Shown: positions 1 to 6,598 of the stretch, piece after piece
Layout: every line of letters begins with the position of its first letter
How positions within the stretch are numbered: position 1 is the first letter of the stretch
DNA from: an uncultured Bacillota bacterium
Lineage (GTDB): Bacteria; Bacillota; JAAYKD01
Direction of reading: 5' to 3'
Assembly: GCA_937897315.1 (NCBI GenBank)
Contig: CALCNS010000058.1
Coordinates: 1 to 24,191 of the forward strand
Length of the DNA stretch: 24,191 nt
The notes under the pieces: model-generated
The model's input: the letters and a program-made list of their open reading frames with translations, nothing else
The model's database searches: none
What the model was told of the DNA's origin: nothing
Translations under genes and position numbers: made by a program

Positions 1-1
1 T

Positions 2-385
2 GTATTTGAGAAGAACGGTCAAGAGTACATAACGGAGTTGAAAAAGGCAGATCAGGAGATTGTGGAGATTCTTAATACGATGGATCGCAGGATTTTCATC
101 GTCTATCATCCAGCATTTGGCTACTTTGCTGACGAATATGGCTTAACAATGGTTGCTCTGGAAGAAGAAGGCAAAGAATCGACACCGCAACAATTACAAG
201 CAGTAGTCAATTTTGCTAAAGAAAACGGGCTTAAGGCCGTTTTCTATCAACAAGAGGTAGACAGCCGTCAATCTGTATCCTTTGCAGAAGAAATAAAAGG
301 GAAAGCCATTCAACTGTCTCCCTTGTCTGGGGACTATATACAGAATTTGAAAGATATGGCAAAAGCCATTGCGGAGGCGAAATAA
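2..385 (+). CDS. znuA: ZnuA-like zinc/manganese ABC transporter substrate-binding protein, 3' part
   Basis: The frame is open from the first full codon of the window, so the gene starts upstream and only about 127 C-terminal residues are seen. The visible part matches the C-terminal lobe of the TroA/ZnuA cluster 9 binding proteins: a metal-ligand-type 'YHPAFGYFADEYGL' segment, then 'EGKESTPQQL', a beta-strand 'LKAVFYQQEVDSR', and the closing 'LSPLSGDYIQNLKDMAKAI' helix. The family captures Zn2+ or Mn2+ outside the membrane and hands it to a ZnuB/ZnuC channel. It is followed within 1 base by the ATPase gene, then permease and Fur-type regulator, which fits a metal-uptake operon. Zinc is favoured by the regulator type, but manganese cannot be excluded. 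The N-terminal signal and the His-rich loop are outside the window. Confidence 0.88.
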   Translation, partial: VFEKNGQEYITELKKADQEIVEILNTMDRRIFIVYHPAFGYFADEYGLTMVALEEEGKESTPQQLQAVVNFAKENGLKAVFYQQEVDSRQSVSFAEEIKGKAIQLSPLSGDYIQNLKDMAKAIAEAK

Positions 386-386
386 T

Positions 387-1163
387 ATGGTACCGGCTGT
401 TGAGGTTCGCGATTTGAGTGTATTTTATGGTCGTAACGTCGCCTTGAAATCCGTGAACCTAACTGTTCAACAGGGAGAGTACTTGGGAATTATCGGTCCA
501 AACGGTGGAGGTAAATCCACATTGCTAAAAGCGATTTTGGGCTTAGTTCCGACTTCTCGCGGGAGTATTCGCATTTTCGGGGGATCTCTGCAGGAGAATC
601 GCACCTTGTTGGGGTTCGTTCCACAGTTTTCAGCTATTGAGAGACGCTTTCCCATTAGTTTATATGAAGTCATTTTGTCGGGTAGAATGAAAGCAGGATT
701 ACAAGTCTTCGCTCGGTATACTTTGGAGGACCATGAGCGGACAAAAGAAGCCATGGAACAAATTGGATTATCGCATTTAAGCCAAAGACAAGTGTCGGAA
801 CTCTCTGGTGGGGAATTTCAACGGATGCTGATCGCTAGAGCGTTGGTTTCACAGCCGAAGTTGCTGTTATTGGACGAACCAACTGCCAGTGTCGATGCGA
901 CCGCTCGAAAGCAAATTTATGAGTTGTTAGCGAAACTGAATGAAAAAATAACCATTATTCTCGTTTCACACGATATGTTAGCGATTTCATCGCAAGTTAG
1001 TAGTTTGGCTTGTTTAAACAGTAAATTGGTTTATCACGGAGGCCCAGAATTGAATGATCGTACGGTAGACTCCCTCTATGGTTGTCCGGTCGACCTCATA
1101 GCACACGGATTACCGCATCGAGTGTTGCGGGATCATACCCATGGCCCTGGAGGTATTGTATGA
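387..1163 (+). CDS. znuC: ZnuC-like metal ABC transporter ATP-binding protein
   Basis: This is a 258-residue ABC ATPase that energises metal import at the cytoplasmic face. It has a Walker A GPNGGGKST (about residues 37-45), Q-loop glutamine near 80 (GFVPQ), signature LSGGE (139-143), Walker B LLLLDE (159-164) and H-loop histidine near 195 (VSHD). The sequence 'GRMKAGLQVFARYT' between Q-loop and signature is typical of zinc/manganese importer ATPases. The frame is open six codons further upstream, to a TTG, but ATG 387 is preceded by GGAGG at 373-377 with a good spacing, so it is taken as the start. Its stop overlaps the start of the permease (ATGA at 1160-1163), indicating translational coupling. 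Gene symbol is by family and context. Confidence 0.93.
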   Translation: MVPAVEVRDLSVFYGRNVALKSVNLTVQQGEYLGIIGPNGGGKSTLLKAILGLVPTSRGSIRIFGGSLQENRTLLGFVPQFSAIERRFPISLYEVILSGRMKAGLQVFARYTLEDHERTKEAMEQIGLSHLSQRQVSELSGGEFQRMLIARALVSQPKLLLLDEPTASVDATARKQIYELLAKLNEKITIILVSHDMLAISSQVSSLACLNSKLVYHGGPELNDRTVDSLYGCPVDLIAHGLPHRVLRDHTHGPGGIV

Positions 1164-2011
1164 TACAAGCTATTTTTGAATATCAATTTATGCAGAATGC
1201 CGTTATAGCCGGCATACTCGCCAGCATTGTCTGTGGCATCATCGGTGTAATGATCGTTGAGAAAAAACTGGTTATGATGAGCGGTGGGATTGCTCACACT
1301 GCGTATGGAGGTGTGGGGTTAGGGTATCTTTTTAGCTTCCCACCCATTTTGGGAGCATTCTTCTTTGCTGTGGCCGCCGCTTTTGGCATTGGTTTCATAA
1401 AAAGGAAAGGCGGCACTCGCTCCGACGTGATTATTTCCATGTTTTGGTCGTTAGGCATGGCATTAGGTATTCTCTTTATTGCATTGCGACCGGGATATCC
1501 CCCAGATTTAAGCTCTTACTTGTTTGGCAATATTTTGTCTGTAACTCAAGCGGATTTATGGTTAATGGTATTCTTGGCACTGTTTGTTATTGCCATTGTC
1601 GCTATCTTGTATCAAGATTGGAAGAACTACTTGTTTGATGAAGAGTTTGCTTATGTCATGGGGAAACCTACCGGTTGGTTAGAATATATGCTATTACTCT
1701 TGGTTGCTCTAACCGTAGTTGTCTTGATTCGAGTCGTAGGGATTATCTTGGTCATATCCTTGTTAGCAGCTCCTGCGGCGATTGCCGAAATGATATCGAG
1801 AACTTTTGAAAAAAGAATACTCATGGCAGTACTTTTTGGGTTGCTCACGACCTTGGGTGGTTTGACGTTATCTTACTATTTTAATATCGCATCGGGGGCA
1901 TCGATTGTAATGCTATCTGCTGCAATATACCTCATGTTTACTGTCCGAGAACAAATTCATCAGCATCGTCTGAAATCGGAAATGTTAATGCAGAACGAAC
2001 AAAAGGAGTGA
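1160..2011 (+). CDS. znuB: ZnuB-like metal ABC transporter permease (ABC-3 family)
   Basis: A 283-residue, strongly hydrophobic protein of the ABC-3 (ZnuB/TroC/MntB) permease family. It forms the membrane channel for Zn2+ or Mn2+ together with the ATPase encoded just upstream. Several membrane helices are visible. Family features include 'MMSGGIAHTAYGGVGLGYL' near the N-terminus, the 'SLGMALGILFIAL' helix, and the late 'VVGIILVISLLAAPAAIAEMI' helix. A longer frame reaches upstream to 1082, but that part overlaps znuC and does not look like a permease. ATG 1160 overlaps the znuC stop and has GGAGG just before it. The gene ends 8 bases before the Fur-type regulator start, consistent with one transcript. 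Confidence 0.92.
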   Translation: MIQAIFEYQFMQNAVIAGILASIVCGIIGVMIVEKKLVMMSGGIAHTAYGGVGLGYLFSFPPILGAFFFAVAAAFGIGFIKRKGGTRSDVIISMFWSLGMALGILFIALRPGYPPDLSSYLFGNILSVTQADLWLMVFLALFVIAIVAILYQDWKNYLFDEEFAYVMGKPTGWLEYMLLLLVALTVVVLIRVVGIILVISLLAAPAAIAEMISRTFEKRILMAVLFGLLTTLGGLTLSYYFNIASGASIVMLSAAIYLMFTVREQIHQHRLKSEMLMQNEQKE

Positions 2012-2019
2012 AGGGAATC

Positions 2020-2454
2020 ATGAGCGATTTTTCAGAAGAACTGATCAGTTATGGATTAAAAAGCACGAAGAACCGGCAAGAGATACTGCAAGTATTGGTC
2101 GATAGTGTACAACCATTAACAGCAGATCAAATATACCTTCAGCTCAATCGCAACGGTGGCACGATGAATTTATCTACCATTTATCGTACCCTTTCTGTCT
2201 TGAGTGACAAGGATATCTTGTCGAAACTTGTTTTAGCGGACGAAGGGAAAACACTTTACGAGTACAATCGTCAGGTTCATAAGCATTATTTAGTTTGTCA
2301 AGATTGTAGAACGATCATACCCATTGAGCATTGCCCCATAGCAGACTATGAGAAGGAAGTAAGTAAGGAAAAGCAATTTCATATCATTGGGCATAAGCTT
2401 AGTATTTACGGGTATTGCCAATCATGCTGGCAAAAAAGGAACAAGACAACTTAA
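2020..2454 (+). CDS. zur: Fur-family metalloregulator, probably Zur
   Basis: A 144-residue Fur-superfamily repressor with an N-terminal winged helix (about residues 1-80; recognition region 'MNLSTIYRTLSVLSDKDIL') and a C-terminal metal-binding dimerisation domain. The 'HKHYLVCQDC' motif has His87, His89, Cys93 and Cys96. A second CxxC is at Cys133/Cys136 (GYCQSC), which gives the Cys4 structural zinc site common in Zur, PerR and Fur. Its position at the end of a zinc-type ABC operon favours Zur, repressing uptake when zinc is sufficient. ATG 2020 follows overlapping AAGGAG/AAGGG motifs; an upstream GTG at 2008 lies inside the ribosome binding site. No Zur box could be checked because the operon promoter is outside the window. 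PerR- or Mn-type specificity remains possible. Confidence 0.85.
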   Translation: MSDFSEELISYGLKSTKNRQEILQVLVDSVQPLTADQIYLQLNRNGGTMNLSTIYRTLSVLSDKDILSKLVLADEGKTLYEYNRQVHKHYLVCQDCRTIIPIEHCPIADYEKEVSKEKQFHIIGHKLSIYGYCQSCWQKRNKTT

Positions 2455-2465
2455 GATTAGATGGA

Positions 2466-2491
2466 AGATTGCCAAGCGGCAATCTTTTTTT
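2466..2491 (+). terminator. Rho-independent terminator after the metal-uptake operon
   Basis: An 8-bp perfect stem AGATTGCC (2466-2473) / GGCAATCT (2478-2485) with a 4-base loop is followed by a run of seven T (2485-2491). It starts 12 bases after the regulator stop and closes the metal-uptake operon. Confidence 0.92.
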
Positions 2492-2511
2492 AAATTATCG
2501 CAAATTAGTTA

Positions 2512-2539
2512 TTGACATATGTCGAAAACGGTGTATACT
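2512..2539 (+). promoter_or_regulatory. SigA-type promoter of the DUF5320 gene
   Basis: A consensus -35 TTGACA (2512-2517) and a -10 TATACT (2534-2539) are separated by 16 bases. The -35 box overlaps a perfect palindrome, so the promoter looks operator-controlled. Confidence 0.85.
2514..2523. promoter_or_regulatory. Candidate operator site 1, GACATATGTC
   Basis: This perfect 10-bp palindrome overlaps the last four bases of the -35 box. An identical copy lies at 2553-2562 and a 9/10 copy on the next promoter at 2982-2991. Binding protein unknown; the neighbouring DUF134 helix-turn-helix protein is the obvious candidate. Confidence 0.65.
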
Positions 2540-2552
2540 GAAGATAGTAAAC

Positions 2553-2562
2553 GACATATGTC
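2553..2562. promoter_or_regulatory. Candidate operator site 2, GACATATGTC
   Basis: A second perfect copy of the palindrome, 39 bp centre to centre from site 1 and just downstream of the expected transcription start. A repressor bound at both sites would bracket the -10 box. Confidence 0.62.
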
Positions 2563-2584
2563 AGAAACAAAGGAGGTGAAACAT

Positions 2585-2869
2585 ATGCCAATGAGAAATG
2601 GAACAGGGCCACAAGGCATGGGACCAATGACCGGAAGGGGAATGGGTCCGTGTCGTTCCAACGTAGAGAACTATGGTTATGGATTAGGACGAGGAATGGG
2701 ACAAGGACGAGGCATTAATTGCCGTAGAATGGGTCTTGGATATGGAATGGGTATGAATATGCCTGTAGCGACACCTGAAATGCAAAAAGAATTCTTAACA
2801 AGACAGAAACTGATGTTAGAAAATCAACTCAAAGCGATTGACGAGCGCTTAAATGGTATCTCAGAATAA
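2585..2869 (+). CDS. DUF5320 family glycine/methionine-rich small protein
   Basis: A 94-residue protein whose N-terminus (MPMRNGTGPQGMGPMTGRGMGPC) is the hallmark of the DUF5320 family. Residues 1-60 are Gly/Met/Arg-rich with two cysteines (Cys23 and Cys46). Residues 64-94 ('PEMQKEFLTRQKLMLENQLKAIDERL' region) form a likely amphipathic or coiled-coil helix. No signal peptide or membrane segment is seen, so it is probably cytoplasmic. Function is not established. Family members in anaerobes often sit beside DUF134, Mrp and NifX/NafY-like cofactor-binding proteins, so a role in metal or Fe-S cofactor handling is inferred. ATG 2585 follows an almost perfect AAGGAGGTGA (2569-2578). The frame is open further upstream but that part spans the promoter and operators, so it is not coding. 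Confidence 0.85.
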   Translation: MPMRNGTGPQGMGPMTGRGMGPCRSNVENYGYGLGRGMGQGRGINCRRMGLGYGMGMNMPVATPEMQKEFLTRQKLMLENQLKAIDERLNGISE

Positions 2870-2922
2870 TGTAAAGAAACGCTTGAAGCAAATTCAAGGG
2901 GAATTTTCTTCCCAGAGTTAAC

Positions 2923-2952
2923 AAAGAGCCGGAGTTTATCCGGCTCTTTGTT
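2923..2952 (+). terminator. Rho-independent terminator after the DUF5320 gene
   Basis: An 11-bp perfect stem AAAGAGCCGGA (2923-2933) / TCCGGCTCTTT (2939-2949) has a 5-base loop. The T-rich 3' arm acts as the tail, followed by GTTATAA. It separates the DUF5320 transcript from the DUF134 promoter. Confidence 0.8.
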
Positions 2953-2979
2953 ATAATAAGACTTTATGTAACGTCGTAA

Positions 2980-3007
2980 TTGACATATGCCGTTAATGTG
3001 ATACAAT
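2980..3007 (+). promoter_or_regulatory. Promoter with operator-like palindrome upstream of DUF134-mrp
   Basis: The -35 TTGACA (2980-2985) and the -10 TACAAT (3002-3007) are 16 bases apart, the same geometry as the DUF5320 promoter. The sequence GACATATGCC at 2982-2991 matches the GACATATGTC palindrome at 9 of 10 positions and overlaps the -35 box in the same register. This suggests that both promoters answer to the same regulator, with this one bound more weakly. Confidence 0.8.
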
Positions 3008-3044
3008 TAAAAAGCCATTTATGAATAACTAGGGAGATGATTCT

Positions 3045-3422
3045 ATGCCCAGACCCAGAAAGTGGAGAACAGTATGTTGTATGCCAAATAGTACTCACTT
3101 TGGTCCACTTCATGCACCAGTTCAAAACAATGCAATGATTGTTTTAGCAGTAGAAGAATATGAAGCAATCAGGTTAATTGATTTAGAAGAGCTCACTCAA
3201 GAGGAGTGTGCTTCACAAATGAAAATTGCACGCACGACAGTACAAGGCATTTATAGCCAAGCCAGAAAGAAAGTGGCAGATGCCTTAGTAAATGGGAAAG
3301 TATTACATATTGAGGGTGGCGATTATCAGATTTGTAATGGGGACGATGCTTTTTGCAGTACAGAAAGATGCTGTAGACGTCAACATGGTAGAAACCGGTT
3401 GAATCAAATGCAGAAAATATAG
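3045..3422 (+). CDS. DUF134 family helix-turn-helix protein
   Basis: A 125-residue member of the DUF134 family. Diagnostic stretches are the N-terminal 'MPRPRKWRTVCCMPN', 'EEYEAIRLIDLEELTQEECA' and 'IARTTVQGIYSQARKKVADAL', followed by 'HIEGGDYQICNG'. Residues about 50-78 resemble a sigma-70 region 4 type helix-turn-helix. Cysteines cluster at 11-12, 55, 97 and in the tail (Cys104, Cys109, Cys110), so a metal or redox sensing site is plausible. The family is usually described as a predicted DNA-binding protein of unknown role. Here it sits between DUF5320 and an Mrp ATPase and its own promoter carries a palindrome shared with the DUF5320 promoter, which makes autoregulation the simplest idea. 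ATG 3045 follows AGGGAGATGA. The mrp-like gene starts 14 bases after its stop. Confidence 0.9.
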   Translation: MPRPRKWRTVCCMPNSTHFGPLHAPVQNNAMIVLAVEEYEAIRLIDLEELTQEECASQMKIARTTVQGIYSQARKKVADALVNGKVLHIEGGDYQICNGDDAFCSTERCCRRQHGRNRLNQMQKI

Positions 3423-3436
3423 AGGAGATTAGTACA

Positions 3437-4255
3437 ATGAATGATGTTCAAAAACCAGTATCTTATGATTTTTCGGTTAAACTTCACGAGGCTAGTGAGG
3501 TAAAGAAAGTATTCGCCGTGGTCAGCGGGAAAGGCGGAGTGGGAAAATCTTTAGTGACCTCTCTGTTAGCGGTGTCGATGCAACGATTGGGTTATCATAC
3601 GGCCATCCTGGATGCCGATGTCACAGGTCCATCGATTCCGAAAATATTTGGAGTCCATGAAAAAGCCAGAGCAGACGAACTGGGTCTTTATCCGGTCAGA
3701 ACTCGCACGGGAATTGACATGATGTCTATTAATTTGCTCTTGGAAAACGACACAGACCCGGTTGTATGGAGAGGACCCGTCATTGCCGGTACAGTAAAAC
3801 AATTTTGGTCTGAAGTCATATGGGATAAAGTGGATTATATGTTTGTCGACCTTCCTCCGGGAACGGGAGATGTTCCTCTGACGGTTTTTCAATCATTGCC
3901 CATAGATGGGATTATTGTGGTCACATCACCGCAAGAATTAGTCTCCATGATCGTAGCGAAAGCGGTTAAAATGGCTGAGATGATGAACATACCCGTCGTT
4001 GGTTTGGTAGAAAACATGTCATACTTTAAAGCTCCGGATACAGGAACCGAGTATAAAGTGTTTGGCGACAGCCATATTGATGAAATCGCGGCAAAGCACG
4101 ATTTGAAAGTTTTGGGTAAAATTCCGATTGACCCAGATTTGGCAAAAATTTGTGATCAAGGACGTATTGAGGCCTTTACCGGAGATTGGTTAGATTCATT
4201 GGCGGAAGTAATTGAAAAAGCAAAGAGTGACTGTGTCACGGAAAACATACATTAA
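3437..4255 (+). CDS. Mrp/NBP35-family P-loop ATPase lacking the CxxC motif
   Basis: A 272-residue Mrp/ApbC/NBP35-type ATPase, a family that carries or delivers Fe-S clusters in the cytoplasm. The deviant Walker A SGKGGVGKS is at residues 30-38. Family landmarks include DADVTGPSIPKIFG (60-72), the VDLPPGTGD switch (137-145) and ENMSYF (192-197). In classical Mrp proteins ENMSYF is followed by a CxxC that holds a bridging Fe-S cluster. Here the segment reads KAPDTG (198-203), so both cysteines are absent. The only two cysteines lie near the C-terminus, about 20 residues apart (LAKICDQGR and KSDCVTEN). The family's N-terminal DUF59 domain is also missing, as in many anaerobe versions. ATG 3437 follows AGAGGAG. 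It is likely co-transcribed with the DUF134 gene. Confidence 0.9.
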   Translation: MNDVQKPVSYDFSVKLHEASEVKKVFAVVSGKGGVGKSLVTSLLAVSMQRLGYHTAILDADVTGPSIPKIFGVHEKARADELGLYPVRTRTGIDMMSINLLLENDTDPVVWRGPVIAGTVKQFWSEVIWDKVDYMFVDLPPGTGDVPLTVFQSLPIDGIIVVTSPQELVSMIVAKAVKMAEMMNIPVVGLVENMSYFKAPDTGTEYKVFGDSHIDEIAAKHDLKVLGKIPIDPDLAKICDQGRIEAFTGDWLDSLAEVIEKAKSDCVTENIH

Positions 4256-4264
4256 GTACAATAT

Positions 4265-4295
4265 AATGGAGTAGGTACAATGCCTACTCCATTTT
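4265..4295. terminator. Terminator between convergent mrp-like and SLH genes
   Basis: An 11-bp perfect stem AATGGAGTAGG (4265-4275) / CCTACTCCATT (4283-4293) has a 7-base loop and a short T run (TTTT at 4292-4295) on the plus strand. It lies between two convergent genes. The minus-strand side has a weaker A/T-rich tail, so it may serve both directions. Confidence 0.78.
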
Positions 4296-4297
4296 GT

Positions 4298-6586
4298 TTA
4301 TTTGACCGTCATGAAAATCACTTGTCCGCCCTGTTCTAAGGGGCGATCTAAGTAAACGACAAAGGTGCTAAAATTGGCTCTTGCTTCCGGAAGACCAATG
4401 AACTTGCGAGTAAGGGAAGCATATATTTGCATGTCGGGGCTAAAACGTAGATAAGCACTACCCATATTTAGCCCTCGGTCCCCATCGAAGTGTTTTTGAC
4501 CAACCGTGGCGTATTTTTCCAATGTCTCCAGCAAGAAATTCTGGTATGATGAAGGTCTTCCCATACCCTGTGGTACTTTCACCGGGTCTGTAGTACTGCT
4601 ATCCGGCCAGTAACGAACATGATAGGATAATGTCGTCTCTGCTTGCTTCACGGTCAATTGATAAGATGTGATGGCTTGATAAGGATTACCCAAGGGGTCC
4701 AACAGTGTTTCTTCCACGGGTTGAACCGTAAGCATACCATACTCCCAACCCTTACCACTGACATCTGCCAAGACCACGACCACAACTTGTCCGGAAGAAT
4801 CGGATATGGTGTAGCGAATTTGCTCGCCTTTCACAATCTCAAAAGGTATATCAGACAAATAGATTGGAACCAACGGTGCATCCGCAGTGACCTTTTCGAA
4901 AATCTTGACGGTATCTGCTACGGTTGCTTCGCCGAGCTTTTTCTCCGCTACAGTCCAGTCACCCATCGTTTTTCCTGTGTAGGGAAGTGGAGTGATATTG
5001 ATTCGCTCGGTGTTGTAGTTTTGAGACACAGTGACCAGTTGTCCCTGATTCATCAGAAGTTCGTTGACATAACCTTGATAAGGTGAATAGACAGGTCCGT
5101 AACTGCTCATATTGGATATCCCCTGAACCGTCAACCCCCCCAATAACTCAATGGATGAGCTACCATCTCCGGAGATGCTCTTCAGTACTCCATAAAGGGT
5201 AACAGGGATTTCCTCGGCCGGGAATGCACCAGCAATGTTGCCACTGTTATCAAATAGCAAGACAATTTGCTGCTGCAATCGTAATCGCTCAAAACTCTTG
5301 GCAGCGGTTTCGTCGACATGGAAGGTATTATTAAACACTGTAATGGTCTCAGGATATGTATAAACCGGATAACCACTTTGGTAGTATCCTTTTAGCTTCA
5401 TATCGCTAACATAGTACACCCCATTTTTCCCGTCATAGGAAACAACGTCATATTTTTTAATGATTCTTGCCGAAATTTGGTTGCCATTCTTATACACCAC
5501 AGCATCGGCGGGAATCCGCTCATCGCTGTTGACATCATAGATAAAGGTATATGTAATCGATTGGCTCGATACCACGGATATCATTTGCAAGCTACCCACT
5601 TGGTCATAGTAAAGCCGTACCGTTTGATCGGGTAAAAGGTTGTACCACCCCAGCTGAAAGGTTGTGATTTGGCCGTTAATGAACAATGGAGTGCTTCGCG
5701 AAATCGGATAGGTGCCACTTGCTAGTTCAACACGGTCAGCATAAACTTTAATAAGGGTGGACTCTACATATTGGCTTCGGTCCGGTAAGAAACCCAGTGC
5801 AGATCCAGGGCTTTTCGGATTTAGAATCAATCGTCCACGACTACCAATAAAACTTGGGGATATTGTATTCTGTACAGTATATTGTTGAATCGCGCCATTG
5901 ACAGAGAATTCTGCTCGCCCTTTTAGTAGTGCCGAGGAGCTTTGCCAAGTTCGTAGCAAGATTACATTGTCCAAGGCTTGAGTATAGAGCGAATTTAGAA
6001 ATGGCGAACCGCTTTTTGTGGTGGTGTTCAGCATGTTCCAAGAAAGGAGGGCAGCACTACTACGCGGTAAGGGTTGATTGACATCCATGTTTAAGCCACT
6101 GCTAAGCCCTAAATTTGAAGCTTTGGTCAGATAATTCTCAGGCCAGAATGGGCCAACATCTTGTATGGTATACCCCAGCATATTGATGTATACGGTTATG
6201 GCTTGGGCAAACGTAATGGGGTCTTCCGGTCGGAAAGTACCATCGGGGAAACCCCGTAAGATACTATATTTTCGAACCGCTGCGTTGATATAAGGAGCAT
6301 TCACCGAGGTGTTCTTCACATCCGGAAAAATGGTGAAGGTGTTAAAAAGCAAGGGCTGATCAAAACCGAGCATTTTCACAGCCAAAGTAGCAAATTCACC
6401 GCGTGTCATGGTTGCGTTCTTCGAAAACTGATCTTCTGAATGTGCTTGCATCAATCCCAAAGAGGACATGACTTCGGCAGCATCCTTCTCGTCGGGGTTT
6501 TCGATATCCTGATATGCATATACGGTTCCACTGATTCCCAATAAAAGCACAAGAACCGTTATGAGCAATACCATTATTTTTTTCAT
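4298..6586 (-). CDS. Secreted SLH-domain surface protein
   Basis: A protein of about 762 residues with a clear signal peptide: MKK, then a hydrophobic run 'IMVLLITVLVLLLGISG', then TVYA before Tyr. SLH cell-wall-binding modules follow: about residues 26-77 ('MTRGEFATLAVKMLGF'), 88-143 ('RKYSILRGFPDGTFRPEDPITFAQAI') and a weaker third one at 150-190. The remaining ~570 residues are beta-rich with no family I can name. SLH modules bind pyruvylated secondary cell-wall polymer, so the product should sit on the surface. It is the last gene of the minus-strand exporter operon; the AAGGAGG ribosome binding site overlaps the stop of the permease gene. Two adjacent ATGs (6589 and 6586) exist; 6586 gives the better 7-base spacing. 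Whether it is a partner or a cargo of the exporter is unknown. Confidence 0.85.
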   Translation of the reverse strand: MKKIMVLLITVLVLLLGISGTVYAYQDIENPDEKDAAEVMSSLGLMQAHSEDQFSKNATMTRGEFATLAVKMLGFDQPLLFNTFTIFPDVKNTSVNAPYINAAVRKYSILRGFPDGTFRPEDPITFAQAITVYINMLGYTIQDVGPFWPENYLTKASNLGLSSGLNMDVNQPLPRSSAALLSWNMLNTTTKSGSPFLNSLYTQALDNVILLRTWQSSSALLKGRAEFSVNGAIQQYTVQNTISPSFIGSRGRLILNPKSPGSALGFLPDRSQYVESTLIKVYADRVELASGTYPISRSTPLFINGQITTFQLGWYNLLPDQTVRLYYDQVGSLQMISVVSSQSITYTFIYDVNSDERIPADAVVYKNGNQISARIIKKYDVVSYDGKNGVYYVSDMKLKGYYQSGYPVYTYPETITVFNNTFHVDETAAKSFERLRLQQQIVLLFDNSGNIAGAFPAEEIPVTLYGVLKSISGDGSSSIELLGGLTVQGISNMSSYGPVYSPYQGYVNELLMNQGQLVTVSQNYNTERINITPLPYTGKTMGDWTVAEKKLGEATVADTVKIFEKVTADAPLVPIYLSDIPFEIVKGEQIRYTISDSSGQVVVVVLADVSGKGWEYGMLTVQPVEETLLDPLGNPYQAITSYQLTVKQAETTLSYHVRYWPDSSTTDPVKVPQGMGRPSSYQNFLLETLEKYATVGQKHFDGDRGLNMGSAYLRFSPDMQIYASLTRKFIGLPEARANFSTFVVYLDRPLEQGGQVIFMTVK

Positions 6587-6598
6587 CATTCTTCCTCC

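Noticed and set aside
2519..2584. An extended N-terminus for the DUF5320 protein
   Set aside because: It would cover the -10 box and both operators, and the near-perfect ribosome binding site points to ATG 2585.
4643..5086. A 147-codon plus-strand open frame
   Set aside because: It is antisense to the SLH-protein gene, has no recognisable domain and no clear ribosome binding site; a chance frame.
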